Assembly (NCBI GenBank): GCA_021229015.1
Contig: CM037794.1
Coordinates: 41,621,126-41,685,125, forward strand
Reading direction: 5' to 3'
Length of the DNA: 64,000 nt
DNA from: Solen grandis
Lineage: Eukaryota > Mollusca > Bivalvia > Adapedonta > Solenidae
A model generated the notes under the pieces. The model was not told where the DNA came from, searched no databases, and saw only the letters and a program-made list of their open reading frames with translations. Every line of letters starts with the position of its first letter. The first letter of the stretch is position 1. Shown here in pieces: positions 36,088 through 47,990 of this stretch. The translations under genes and the position numbers were made by a program.

Positions 36088-36262
36088 AGGTCGTCTGTCA
36101 TATAGTGACGTCCAGCTAATTACAGGTGGAGGAAGAACTTGAGCGTACACCCGTGTAGAACCATCGACTTTTCCCAAGTCAATTGAAAGGCTTCCTCACT
36201 TGATAATTTCGAGTAATTCTACCGGAACTCGAACTAACAGCGGTTAGAAGCGAAGTGATCCG
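36088..36262 (-). mobile_element. Decayed SINE family A, minus strand
   Basis: Recognised by 'tagtgacgtccagctaatta', 'caggtggaggaagaac', 'gtagaaccatcgac' and 'aggcttcctcac', followed by a worn tRNA-like head. Absent from copy A. Confidence 0.75.
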
Positions 36263-36390
36263 AAAATATGTGTGTGTCAAGAATTAACATGACGTCAGAT
36301 CGTCTTAGTATTAATGCGATCCAAATATTGACCAATCGTAGACAAGGAAAAGGTGTTTGAAAATTATATATGTACATCACATTTAAATAT

Positions 36391-36560
36391 GTACGACGGG
36401 TGTTCGAAAAGGTTTGAAAATGAACTGTTTTCTCCGAGATGTTTAAAGTTGGTATAATTTTTGATTACCTTCGAAATAGTCCCCGTTTGCCAGAACACAT
36501 TGCTTCAATCTTTGAATGCATTTTTAAACGGCGGATTGCCGCCGTTTTTAGTAGCCACAA
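36391..36560 (-). pseudogene. Mariner transposase C-terminal remnant
   Basis: On the minus strand one frame reads KCIQRLKQCVLANGDYFEGNQ, the typical C-terminal segment of mariner transposases. An end-like 'acgggtgttcgaaaagg' follows at the outer edge. Only the last part of an element survives. Unrelated to the mariner at 33698. Confidence 0.6.
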
Positions 36561-37644
36561 ACGCTTAACAGACCTTGCTGACCTTGCTGATTTGCATATT
36601 CGACATGACAAGTTAAACTGTACCTCTCCGCGCTTAGTGCAGATCTATGCATTGCGATTCTGCACTAACGAATACGAGTAGAATATGCTACAGAGACGTT
36701 TAATAATAACCGTATCCGCTTTTTATGTGTTCTTGTTTGTAAACATATTTTCTTTTACCATTATTTTACTCTGTAAACATCCATCTTAAGCGTGAACAAT
36801 ATATCCGTGACATTTATGAACAGCAACCCAAAAGATCTACTCCTGTAATACTCCTGTAAAAATAAAAAAAAGTAGCGCTTCGCATGTTTGTAATTAGTCA
36901 AAGTAGTTCATGCGTAATTTTGTATGATAGCGAGTTAGGTTTCTCCAAGAGCATTTCTTAACTTTGAAATAGATAGGCAAGCATTCAAGTAATTTCAAAA
37001 ACCAAGTACCTTGTCAATTTCTACACTTAAGTAACAGCAGATAGAATATACATACATCAGGTCCTAGTGAATAATCTACTTTTGAATGACCCTAACTCCG
37101 GATTGTTATGAAACAAGCAGAGAGCGGATTCGATTGTCTTTCTAAGCGACTATAGTTGCAGGAAAGTGTGTGTGTGTGTTTTGTTGTTGTTGTTGTTGTT
37201 TGCGTCATATGGCTTTTGTCTCTATTGTTTCAATAATTAAGAATTATAGCTTTTTCCTGTTAATCCCGCCACCGTTTATCAGCGCTTTGCGCGCTTTGAT
37301 TTAAACATGTTTCATACCCATCTTTGGTTACACCAAACTGGTGAACTGTAGACCCTAAAGCAATTTCGGAAAGAGGAAAAACATCACGCAGGGCCAGGTC
37401 TGGGCTGTAGAGAGAGTTTGGCAATACGTTGACCTTTTCAGACTTTGTGTACTACAGTTGAAGATTTGTAGGCCGGAGCATTGTCATGTAACCATTGGAC
37501 ATTTTGGATAAGTACTTTTCTCACATTTATTCACAGCTTTTTCAGAACCACATTGGAACAGTAATTTGCACACCTGGAAAATGGCGTAAACCAACCTTGC
37601 TGTTAGTGTTTGTTTAACAATAACAAAACATATCCAACACGTAT

Positions 37645-37653
37645 GTTTTTGAC
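37645..37653 (+). repeat. Target site duplication, left
   Basis: 'gtttttgac', repeated at 40205-40213 and present once in the empty site at 2596-2604. Confidence 0.95.
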
Positions 37654-40204
37654 GGTTTATGCCCAACTGTCCCACTTTTTGATATTTTGTTTCCCAACTG
37701 TCCCACTCAAGATTTTTAGCACCTTGCTGGGTGTGTTTTGATAAGGGATTATAATCTATTTCAAACTACAACACATTAAAATGAATTGAATTTTGTTTCT
37801 GATTTTTTTTTTGATTTTGTATTTTAAGAGGTAAAATTTCATGTTTTAGTTATATTGTATTATTTCTTTCTAAAATGTGTTTATTAAGGTCCATTAATTA
37901 GGGTTACTAAATTAATTGTAATTTATAGTGTAAACATGCATTCCTTTGATCTCTGGCTTTAAAGCTTCTGCTACTTTTTTCTTTAAATTGTGTTAATTGA
38001 TTGGTCCAACTAAAGTCCATTTATCCTGTATATATTGCTAAGTGATTGGATTAAGAAATACAAACAAGTCCTTTGATCTAGCAGTTTACTACTTAAGGTA
38101 AACAATTTGATTTGAAGTAATTAACATTTTTGGTTATCAATTTATTGTGACTTTCAAACTGTGATATCTCATTAATGAACTGAACTGTATCAGATACAAT
38201 ATATTTACATTCTGATGTAAATGTCTTCATTTGATAGTAAAATTTCACTAAGTAACATCGTCTGAAATTATAAGCTAAAATGGCAAATGCACAAGTGAGT
38301 GTGCAGTTTGTCAAGAACCAACGTGGTGGTGATAGTCTGGTTTACAATGGATTCAGATACCAGGTCAAAAACCGAAAACCAACAAGGGTGTACTGGGTCT
38401 GTCATGTCCGAACCTGTTCTGCTAAAATCACAACAGCTGACAACATTCCAGTTTCTGTGACCAATACCCATAATCATGCAGCCGAACACATGGAACTGAA
38501 GCGCCATGAAATAAATCAACTCATGCGAAAGAGGGCACGCGAAGAAACCACGCCGATTCCGTCAATATATGAAGAAGTCATATCCAGTCTGAGAGACAGA
38601 GAATGGGACGAAGATGCAGAACAAGTCTGCAAAGGATTACCAACCTTCCCCTCCACCAAGTCATCTCTATACAGGGAAAGAGGTGCATTGAGACCGGGGA
38701 TACCAGAGTCCAGGAGTGACATAGATTTGGATGGAAAATGGACTGAAACGCACACTGGTGAGCAGTTCCTACTGGTTGATGAGGCAGAGAATGACAACAG
38801 GATGCTGATTTTTGCTACAAGAACAAATCTCCAGCATCTGGCACAGAACCCAACCATATATGGAGACGGAACATTTTATGTGTGCCCAGACATATTCAGC
38901 CAGGTCTACACACTCCATGGATATATTGATGGACACATGTATCAGTTAGTGTTTGCCCTTCTGCCTGGAAAAAGTGAAAGGATTTACTGCAGACTTTTTC
39001 AACATCTTCAACAGAAATGCAGGGAAATAGGAATGGAACTGGGACCAGACACACTCCTGATAGACTTTGAGGCAGCAACCAAGCAGGCAGCTCGCAGAGT
39101 GTTTCCAAATGTGAATGTGAAAGGGTGTTTTTTTCATTACACACAGTGTGTTTGGCGGAAGATACAGAAGCTTGGCTTAGTTGGACTGTATTCTGAGAAT
39201 GAGGACTTTAAGAAACTAGGAAGAAGAGCTGCAGTTCTGCCTCTAGTCCCCATACAACATGTTGAAGATGTGTGGTTTGTCGCACTGACGGATGCTGAAA
39301 ATGCAGAGATTCCAGTGGATGTTTCAAGGTTCACAGACTATGTCACTGAACATTGGGTTGAGGGAGACAAGGACAACTGGAACCATTTCGAGACAGAAGG
39401 ACCAAGAACAACAAACAACTTGGAAGGCTGGCACAACAAACTAAAGAAAAGTATGAGACAGTCACATCCGAACATTTACAAGTTCTTGGAAACAATACAA
39501 AGGATTGAAGCTGCCAATGCTATCAAAATTCTTCAGCACAGTGCCGGAGGAGTGAGAGAAAAGAAGAGGAGGAAATACCGACAACTTGAACAGAGACTGT
39601 CTGCCCTGAAACACAAGTACATGGCTGAAGAAATCACTGTGATGGAGTATGCCGATTGTGCATCGCATTTGATTCGGTTTGACGAGTAACTCTGTATAGA
39701 ACAGATCAGTAGGGTGGAATGTCACAGTTGTTTAAATGAAATGCTTGTTTTCAAATTAAAACAAAATACAATAAATTGTACCACATCCGAATATAGCCCT
39801 GTCTTTATTTGATTTGTTCATGACACATGAAATAAAAATAATAAATATATGAAAACATAAAGAGTTTGTTTTCTTCATTTCAGAGAGAGAGAGAGAGAAT
39901 ACTGACAACATCCTAAAACATAATAAGTATTATAAATACTTATTATAAATAATTTTGCTAATAGCATATAACTTATTATAAATACTAATGCAATATATTA
40001 CTAACCATAAATACTATTGCAAATTGCTCTTAATAATATAAGACAATAAGACAAATAATTGCACTGAAATATTCCATCCATTTAGGTAAAGACTATAGTC
40101 ACTCATCCATGACAGTCTATTGTTATCCAATTAAGCATGATTCCCAACTGTCCCACCTTGATTTTTACTGTTTTATATAAAAGTGGGACAGTTGGGAAGA
40201 CACC
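37654..40204 (+). mobile_element. Mutator-like (MULE) DNA transposon, apparently intact
   Basis: A 2551-bp element. The inverted ends are 'ggtttatgcccaactgtccc' (left) and the inverse of 'gggacagttgggaagacacc' (right), agreeing over 26 bp with three mismatches. It is flanked by the 9-bp duplication 'gtttttgac' at 37645-37653 and 40205-40213. Copy A has a single 'gtttttgac' at 2596-2604, the unfilled site. A second 'cccaactgtcccac' lies just inside each end (about 37694 and 40144), likely extra transposase-binding sites. It encodes one uninterrupted transposase. 9-bp target duplications are characteristic of Mutator-like elements. Confidence 0.93.
38280..39689 (+). CDS. MULE transposase with FLYWCH zinc finger
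   Basis: 469 residues, one exon. It cuts and moves the element by binding its ends. Residues 8-66 form a FLYWCH-type zinc finger (NQRGG, YW.C at 38-41, C46, H64, H66), likely the DNA-binding part. Residues about 175-290 are the MULE transposase core: D196 in YGDGTF, D262 in LIDFEAA, then the CFFH motif at 283-286. The third acidic residue is probably E382 in NNLEGWH. The C-terminus is basic and helical (about 425-455). No stop or frameshift interrupts it. The start is the first ATG, giving a complete FLYWCH domain. The 5' region (37654-38279) and 3' region (39690-40204) hold no other gene. Host FLYWCH proteins lack the transposase core, so a host gene is unlikely. Confidence 0.93.
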   Translation: MANAQVSVQFVKNQRGGDSLVYNGFRYQVKNRKPTRVYWVCHVRTCSAKITTADNIPVSVTNTHNHAAEHMELKRHEINQLMRKRAREETTPIPSIYEEVISSLRDREWDEDAEQVCKGLPTFPSTKSSLYRERGALRPGIPESRSDIDLDGKWTETHTGEQFLLVDEAENDNRMLIFATRTNLQHLAQNPTIYGDGTFYVCPDIFSQVYTLHGYIDGHMYQLVFALLPGKSERIYCRLFQHLQQKCREIGMELGPDTLLIDFEAATKQAARRVFPNVNVKGCFFHYTQCVWRKIQKLGLVGLYSENEDFKKLGRRAAVLPLVPIQHVEDVWFVALTDAENAEIPVDVSRFTDYVTEHWVEGDKDNWNHFETEGPRTTNNLEGWHNKLKKSMRQSHPNIYKFLETIQRIEAANAIKILQHSAGGVREKKRRKYRQLEQRLSALKHKYMAEEITVMEYADCASHLIRFDE

Positions 40205-40213
40205 GTTTTTGAC
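40205..40213 (+). repeat. Target site duplication, right
   Basis: Second copy of 'gtttttgac' flanking the MULE; copy A homology resumes here with 'atgtatgc'. Confidence 0.95.
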
Positions 40214-40481
40214 ATGTATGCTATATATATATATATATATATATACACACCCGTAACGCCTGATATCAGCATCATTTTTTCCAATCATTTTCAACCCAGT
40301 GTCTATGAATACACATGAAAGCAATCGAAATTGCCAAACCGGTTTGTGGATAATATTTACAATATACAGTGATGAGTAGTCATCCGTTTCATCTCGTTTG
40401 GTCTCGTGACTCGAATATAGAGTGCGTTTGCAAAAGTTTACGAATACCAAATGCTCCTATACAAAAAGCATTGCTGTAAAT

Positions 40482-41055
40482 AAACGACATTTCCTCTACC
40501 GCTTGACATAATTAGATTAAATTTGGCAGGGATGATCCATGGGTAAACCTTCATAAAAGTTGCTAAAATAAACTTGATCCATTTAGAACTCTGTTTGCCA
40601 TGGCATTAGAAAGAAACAAATATGAAAAGTTTAGGAATTGTCTCCTTCAAAACAACTGGTCATATTTCAAACTGTTTTAGTACAGATGTTCCTTGGTTAA
40701 CCCTCTACCAAGATTGCTAAAATTATTCCGATCTGCAAGAAAACATGGCCACCAGGGGCGGAGCTAATTTGCCTTAAAAGTATATAGTGAAAACTTTAAA
40801 CGACATCTCCTCTGAAACCGCCGAACAGAATTTGATTAAACTTGGCAGGAATGATCTTTGGGTGAACCTTCACAAAAGTTGCTGAAATAAACCTGATCCA
40901 TGTAAAACTTTGCATGGCAACGGAAAGAAAAAAAAACAACTTTGAAAACCATCTCCTTCAAAACTACTAGTTAGATTTCAATATGTTTTAGTACAGATGT
41001 TCCTTGGGTAACCCCATATTCATTCGAGCGACCAGGGTCTCTATGGCCCTCTTGT
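40482..41055 (+). mobile_element. Helentron-like family 1 element, 5' end deleted (copy B)
   Basis: Corresponds to 3295-3863. The 5' terminus and upstream DNA (2942-3294 in copy A) are missing here, joined at a short 'taaa' match. The 3' end 'ggccctcttgttt' is kept. Confidence 0.65.
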
Positions 41056-41278
41056 TTTTCAATATTTTCTAATATATAGCATTCTCAACCATATCAATAT
41101 TGTTTATATATATTATAGAGGGCCTTAAGAGTTCATCTTTCGTTATATAACCCTTACAGATGATTTTTTATAAACTGATATGAGCTTAATATTTTGAATA
41201 ACATTTGTTTGAATTAAAAAATGTCTGCGCACATGGGTATATAAGTATTAGATACTACTGCATTGCAACCACAGATTT

Positions 41279-44200
41279 TTGTGGTGAGGTCAGGATCTAT
41301 AATTCTGTGGTGAGGTCAGAATCTATAATTCTGTGGTGAGGTCAGAATCTATAATTCTGTGGTGAGGTCAGGATCTATAATTCTGTGGTGAGGTCAGAAT
41401 CTATAATTCTGTGGTGAGGTCAGGATCTATAATTCTGTGGTGAGGTCAGTATCTATAATTCTGTGGTGAGGTCAGAATCTATAATTCTGTGGTGAGGTCA
41501 GAATCTTTAATTCTGTGGTGAGGTCAGAATCTATAATTCTGTGGTGAGGTCAGAATCTATAATTCTGTGGTGAGGTCAGAATCTATAATTCTGTGGTGAG
41601 GTCAGAATCTTTAATTCTGTGGTGAGGTCAGGATCTATACTTCTGTGGTGAGGTCAGAATCTATAATTCTGTGGTGAGGTCAGAATCTATAATTCTGTGG
41701 TGAGGTCAGAATCTTTAATTCTGTGGTGAGGTCAGAATCTATAATTTTGTGGTGAGGTCAGGATCTATAATTCTGTGGTGAGGTCAGAATCTATAATTCT
41801 GTGGTGAGGTCAGAATCTATAATTCTGTAGTGAGGTCAGAATCTATAATTCTGTGGTGAGGTCAGAATCTATAATTCTGTGGTGAGGTCAGAATCTTTAA
41901 TTCTGTGGTGAGGTCAGGATCTATAATTCTGTGGTGAGGTCAGAATCTATAATTCTGTGGTGAGGTCAGAATCTATAATTCTGTGGTGAGGTCAGAATCT
42001 TTAATTCTGTCGTGAGGTCAGAATCTTTAATTCTGTGGTGAGGTCAGAATCTATAATTCTGTGGTGAGGTCAGGATCTATAATTCTGTGGTGAGGTCAGA
42101 ATCTATAATTCTGTGGTGAGGTCAGAATCTTTAATTCTGTGGTGAGGTCAGAATCTTTAATTCTGTGGTGAGGTCAGAATCTATAATTCTGTGGTGAGGT
42201 CAGAATCTATAATTCTGTGGTGAGGTCAGGAACTATAATTCTGTGGTGAGGTCAGAATCTATAATTCTGTGGTGAGGTCAGAATCTATAATTCTGTGGTG
42301 AGGTCAGAATCTATAATTCTGTGGTGAGGTCAGAATCTATAATTCTGTGGTGAGGTCAGAATCTATAATTCTGTGGTGAGGTCAGAATCTTTAATTCTGT
42401 GGTGAGGTCAGGATCTATAATTCTGTGGTGAGGTCAGGATCTTTAATTCTTTGGTGAGGTCAGGATCTATAATTCTTTGGTGAGGTCAGAATCTATAATT
42501 CTGTGGTGAGGTCAGAATCTTTAATTCTGTGGTGAGGTCAGAATCTATAATTCTGTGGTGAGGTCAGGATCTATAATTCTGTGGTGAGGTCAGAATCTAT
42601 AATTCTGTGGTGAGGTCAGAATCTATAATTCTGTGGTGAGGTCAGGATCTTTAATTCTGTGGTGAGGTCAGAATCTATAATTCTGTGGTGAGGTCAGAAT
42701 CTATAATTCTGTGGTGAGGTCAGAATCTATAATTCTGTGGTGAGGTCAGAATCTATAATTCTGTGTTGAGGTCAGGATCTTTAATTCTGTGGTGAGGTCA
42801 GAATCTATAAGTCTGTGGTGAGGTCAGAATCTATAATTCTGTGGTGAGGTCAGGATCTTTAATTCTGTGGTGAGGTCAGAATCTATAATTCTGTGGTGAG
42901 GTCAGAATCTATAATTCTGTGGTGAGGTCAGAATCTATAATTCTGTGGTGAGGTCAGAATCTATAATTCTGTGGTGAGGTCAGAATCTATAATTCTGTGG
43001 TGAGGTCAGAATCTATAATTCTGTGGTGAGGTCAGAATCTATAATTCTGTGGTGAGGTCAGAATCTATAATTCTGTGGTGAGGTCAGAATCTATAATTCT
43101 CTATAATTCTGTGGTGAGGTCAGAATCTATAATTCTGTGGTGAGGTCAGAATCTATAATTCTGTGGTGAGGTCATAATCTATAATTCTGTGTTGAGGTCA
43201 GGATCTTTAATTCTGTGGTGAGGTCAGAATCTATAAGTCTGTGGTGAGGTCAGAATCTATAATTCTGTGGTGAGGTCAGGATCTTTAATTCTGTGGTGAG
43301 GTCAGAATCTATAATTCTGTGGTGAGGTCAGAATCTATAATTCTGTGGTGAGGTCAGAATCTATAATTCTGTGGTGAGGTCAGAATCTATAATTCTGTGG
43401 TGAGGTCAGAATCTATAATTCTGTGGTGAGGTCAGAATCTATAATTCTGTGGTGAGGTCAGGATCTATAATTCTGTGGTGAGGTCAGAATCTATAATTCT
43501 GTGGTGAGGTCAGGATCTTTAATTCTGTGGTGAGGTAAGAATCTTTAATTCTGTGGTGAGGTCAGGATCTATAATTCTGTGGTGAGGTCAGGATCTATAA
43601 TTCTGTCGTGAGGTCAGAATCTATAATTCTGTGGTGAGGTCAGGATCTATAATTCTGTCGTGAGGTCAGAATCTTTAATTCTGTGGTGAGGTAAGAATCT
43701 TTAATTCTGTGGTGAGGTCAGGATCTATAATTCTGTGGTGAGGTCAGAATCTATAATTCTTTGGTGAGGTCAGAATCTATAATTCTGTGGTGAGGTCAGA
43801 ATCTTTAATTCTGTGGTGAGGTCAGGATCTATAATTCTGTGGTGAGGTCAGAATCTATAATTCTGTGGTGAGGTCAGAATCTATAATTCTGTGGTGAGGT
43901 CAGAATCTATAATTCTGTGGTGAGGTCAGAATCTATAATTCTGTGGTGAGGTCAGAATCTATAATTCTGTGGTGAGGTCAGGATCTATAATTCTGTGGTG
44001 ATGTCAGAATCTATAATTCTGTGGTGAGGTCAGAATCTATAATTCTGTGGTGAGGTCAGAATCTATAATTCTGTGGTGAGGTCAGAATCTATAATTCTGT
44101 GGTGAGGTCGGTCAGAATCTTTAATTCTGTGGTGAGGTCAGAATCTATAATTCTGTGGTGAGGTCAGAATCTATAATTCTGTGGTGAGGTCAGGATCTAT

Positions 44201-44405
44201 AATTCTGTGGTGAGGTCAGAATCTATAATTCTGTGGTGAGGTCAGAATCTATAATTCTGTGGTGAGGTCAGAATCTATAATTCTGTGGTGAGGTCAGAAT
44301 CTATAATTCTGTGGTGAGGTCAGAATCTATAATTCTGTGGTGAGGTCAGGATCTATAATTCTGTGGTGAGGTCAGAATCTATAATCTGTGGTGAGGTCAG
44401 AATCT
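41279..44405 (+). repeat. 26-bp satellite array, about 120 units (copy B)
   Basis: Same unit as 3984-4923. A distinctive trio of variants ('ctgtgttgag', then 'ctataagtctg') occurs at 42761 and again at 43187, showing an internal duplication of about 16 units. A 10-bp stutter ('ctataattct' twice) near 43090-43110 and an extra 'gtcg' near 44108 are local slips. Confidence 0.97.
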
Positions 44406-44560
44406 TTTCTTTCGGAAGGTCTTTAAAATCCACTATTGCACGCAATATAAAATACAAGAACATTCCAGAAAAAATAGAAAGAGACCCCTTCTTAGAGACA
44501 CCTTCTCTCTTTCGGAAGGTTTATTGCATTTTTAAAGTCTGATAACTTAATGGATCGATA
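44406..44560. other. Right part of copy B before the fold-back insertion
   Basis: Matches about 5020-5190 of copy A with a deletion. No gene. Confidence 0.6.
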
Positions 44561-45022
44561 TGGTGGTATATTTCTGCCAGTCACTTATCACTTAGCTATG
44601 TTGAAACTTTTCTGAAAAATTGTCACATATTCAGTTAGTATCTGGCAAGTAGCAAATTTTCAAGTTATCTACTTAGGTATCTTAACAGGACTTAACTGTC
44701 TGTTAGTGCCCACTACTGCCAATCACATATTCACTTATTTTAACTGGATATCATGCCTTTATCCAGATAATTATGTGAAAAATGCTTGTTATCCACATAA
44801 TTTAACTGACTAACTTGAAAAAAAGGCGAGATATCCAGTTATCTTAAGTGAATATATGGCTGGCAGTAGTGGGCACTAACAGGCAGATTTTTTCTGTTAA
44901 GATACCTAAGAGGATAACACGAAGTTTTCTACTTGCCAGATACTAACTGACTATTTGACATTTTTTCAGAAAAGTTTCGACATAGCTAAGTGGATAAGTG
45001 GCTGGCAGAAATATGCCACATA
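44561..45022. mobile_element. Fold-back element, about 460 bp, only in copy B
   Basis: Nearly the whole element is an inverted repeat: 'gtggtatatttctgccag' ... against the inverse of 'ctggcagaaatatgccac', with arms of about 200 bp around a short centre near 44790-44830. Copy A reads through uninterrupted at about 5195-5215. Flanking 'atat' may be the target. No coding content. Confidence 0.82.
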
Positions 45023-45663
45023 ATATGATTTTTTTTTCATCTAGCGGCATAATAAGTTAACTTAATTCGTCTGTTCAGTTTTGTGACTTGTCAGTGAGTT
45101 TTCTGTAATATTTTTTATTATAATAAAAAAGAGAATTCTAGTTTCAGCCTACTTCTGGATAGAACTCTGTCAGGACTATTTGTATATTTGATGCAAAATA
45201 TCCTACTTAGTTAATTCATACAAAATACTGTTTATCATCATATACTCGGATATCCGTTTTATAAACAACACATAGACTGTGTGAGTTATAGACGCCAATT
45301 AAGTGTAACCCAAATAAAGTATTTTGGACCAGTGAATAGTTATCTAGTAATGTTCACCGAGTTACCACCTTTAGAAGCAAACCGTGAGGTACAGGTACAC
45401 TACTAGTAGGTTTTTCACTGGGTGTAAAATATACATGTAAAATTAGGTCACTCACACGGTGTAATATTACACCTGTATAGGAAAAAAAAATCGGAATTGT
45501 GTGGATGTGGGCGGTAGGCGTTGTCAATGTAATCATAAGATTGCGAAACTCGTATTATTGTAGGTCAACTTCAGTATTTGGCAATCTTGAAACGGTATAG
45601 TGTACACAGTGCTCGAACAAAAAATAAAGTAAAAAGTACATCTATTGAACAAACAACAGGGGG

Positions 45664-45664
<1 letters not shown>

Positions 45665-45694
<30 letters not shown>
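45665..45694. repeat. (CA)n microsatellite
   Basis: CA run, longer than the equivalent CA-rich tract at 6256-6290 of copy A. Confidence 0.95.
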
Positions 45695-45697
<3 letters not shown>

Positions 45698-45832
45698 AAT
45701 GTCACAGCAAACCTGTAAACACAGGACTCTACACCAGAAAAAAAGACTCATTTTAATAACCTATAGTTAATAATTTCAGTACTCGATTGTTAACACGAAC
45801 AGAAAATGATGTTTATCCATGGTCGACGTGAA

Positions 45833-46506
45833 TAACTGGCATAGTTGAATTACATAAGTAAAAGTATTACGTGTCTAGCTAAAATATACTTTTATTGCAA
45901 TGTGCTTATTCAGTTCTGTGTCAAGACCCATATTTTCAAATTATATCAATTCAATAAACGTTTTTAAAAAGTTCAAAGACTATAAGGCCAAGTTTCAGAG
46001 GGCGTCAGTGAAAGAATCGTGATCAAATAGTCACTTATAAATGTATTATATAACAATAATTTACAAAATATGATTCAGAAACAAAATGAATAAGTAGTGG
46101 ATAAAGGGTGAACAGCGTTTGATAATGTCCTCCTTGTGGATTTCGCAATACTTCGGTTATTTATGTATTGTCCGATGTCAAAAAAATACAAACGCATGGC
46201 TTGAATGAAAAACGGGCATTTATTTTAAAGCCATAAACAAAGTAATGTAAAAATACAAACAAGCAAATATAATACTGACAGAGAATGTTTCATAAAAAGA
46301 ATTCCCGAAAACATATCTGGGTGGACAAAACCGCCACCAGGATAATCCGAAGCCCATTCAGAGAGACCCGGACCACTCGACCAAAAGAAGCTCTACCATG
46401 CCTAGTGATAGATAAATAATTGTGGTAGCTAATGGAAAAAAATAAATTAATCAAGAAAAACAGATATGTAAAAAATAACAGAGCAATAACAGAGTACATT
46501 ACATAA
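45833..46506. other. Intergenic, no feature seen
   Basis: Unique sequence right of copy B; no convincing frame or RNA. Confidence 0.5.
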
Positions 46507-46840
46507 TCATACCGCGGCCTTAAACCGTCGGCAAAAGCTTACAGCGGCATAAAGAAAACAAGCGGGTATATAAATGCTGCGGCCCCATACTGATGGCGAA
46601 ATGAGGTCTTTACAGTGAGTAAAGATAATTGATATAAAATGTAATGTCCTAATACTGTGACCTTGTACCGACGGCAAAATGTGACTGTCTTGCAACAATA
46701 TATCACCATGTGTAATGCATAATACCGTGGCCTTGTACTGTCGGTAAGAAACGTGTCCTTCATACAACAATATATCAAGATATGAAATGGCATAAAACCG
46801 CGGCCTAATACCGTCGGTAGAACCTGTTTTATACAATAAC
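46507..46840 (-). repeat. Diverged tandem repeat, about 90-bp unit
   Basis: Four worn units with 'taccg.cggccttgtaccg', 'cggcaaaatgtg' and 'acaacaatatatcaa'. Overlapping short minus-strand frames are by-products. Confidence 0.6.
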
Positions 46841-47269
46841 AAAAATTTAAATATAATCGAATGTGAACAGCTGTGTCTTACAGGTAAACGAGGGCAAGTG
46901 TCCGAAAATCACTGGCCGAGTTGCCACTTTTACGGACGAACTTTAAATAGGAAGCGAGTTCCCCCCGAAAAACTTAGTCCATAAGACGAAAAAAAAAACC
47001 AATTGAAGTAGATGACAGAAATAAATAACCTTTGCCAGAAAGAAATATCGTTATAAAAATTAATGAGAAAATGGCTTCTGCCCACGCCAGAAATTAGAAC
47101 AATAATTGCTGGTTAGGGATCTGATTGGCTGAGGAGAGTCACGAGATGACTCTCAGTTAACTGATTGGCTAAGGCATCAGATAAGTGGTATGACTAATAC
47201 CCTTACTAAATATATGACTCATCTATGACTGAAAAGATACGCCCCACTAAAGGACTATGTTCACTATGT
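46841..47269. other. Intergenic, no feature seen
   Basis: Contains a short direct repeat 'ctgattggct.agg' near 47120-47170; nothing else. Confidence 0.45.
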
Positions 47270-47990
47270 GGTGAAAATGGCCTAAGCTCAGATCTCAATG
47301 ATTTTTGGACAAATAAGAAGCAACATTAGACTGATTTTAAAAAAGACATTAAACATTCTTCTGTCACCATGACAAGAAGGGTTGTAGTAATGTTTTTGTT
47401 ACGTCTGTCGAAGTTTTCCGAGCTGTAATTTTGTTTTGGGGGTCAATTTAACCTAAATTTGTAAAGATTTCACTATGGTGTGAAAGTGTGTCACGTAAAT
47501 AAACCGATGGGTTATTCAAGGTCAAAGTCCCAATTTTACATACATTGGTAAAATGTTCACTGTGATGTGAAAGTAAAATGAACTGATGGGTTCTTTAAGG
47601 TCAAGGTCACCAACGAAGGTCATAATGGTCAAAAATATGCAAAATCTGATTTTCCGGTGACAGTTTAGCTTAGCCATGGGCTCTCATAAGTACCAGATTT
47701 TAGCAGAAATTGGTAAAAACGGTCACTATGATGTGAAAGTATATAAATAAAAACGATGGGTTATTCAATGTCAAGGTCAGCAGTGAAGGTCAAAATTGTC
47801 ATAAATATGTAAAATTCTGATTTTCCGGTTGATAGTTTAGTCACAAGTTTTTAGATTTTAACAGAAATTGGTATATATGTTCCATATGATTTGACTTTAT
47901 GTCAGGTACATGGACCTGTGGGTACTTCATTGTCAAGGTGGAATTTGTCAAAATATGTGAAATTATGATCTTCCGGGTGTGTTTAGTTAA
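47270..47990 (+). repeat. Diverged tandem repeat with 'gtcaaggtca' motif
   Basis: Four units of about 160-180 bp share 'cactatg.tgtgaaagt', 'gatgggttattcaaggtcaa' and 'aaatatg.aaaatctgattttccgg'. No coding content; probably the interior of a larger non-autonomous repeat. Confidence 0.55.

Larger units (their letters stand above)
33698..45832 (+). repeat. Large duplicated segment, copy B, enlarged
   Basis: Matches 272-6440 in order and orientation. Differences from copy A: about 180 bp extra at 35163-35345 (with a (GC)n run), a 25-bp minisatellite plus about 900 bp up to 36953, a MULE at 37654-40204, loss of about 350 bp at 40481, a 26-bp satellite three times longer, a fold-back insertion at 44561-45022, and no counterpart of 5575-5985. 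Homology ends at 'gtttatccatggtc.ac.tgaata' in both copies. Confidence 0.88.

Noticed and set aside
38516..39725. Minus-strand frames over the MULE transposase
   Set aside because: Shadows of the 469-residue plus-strand frame, which has clear domain motifs.
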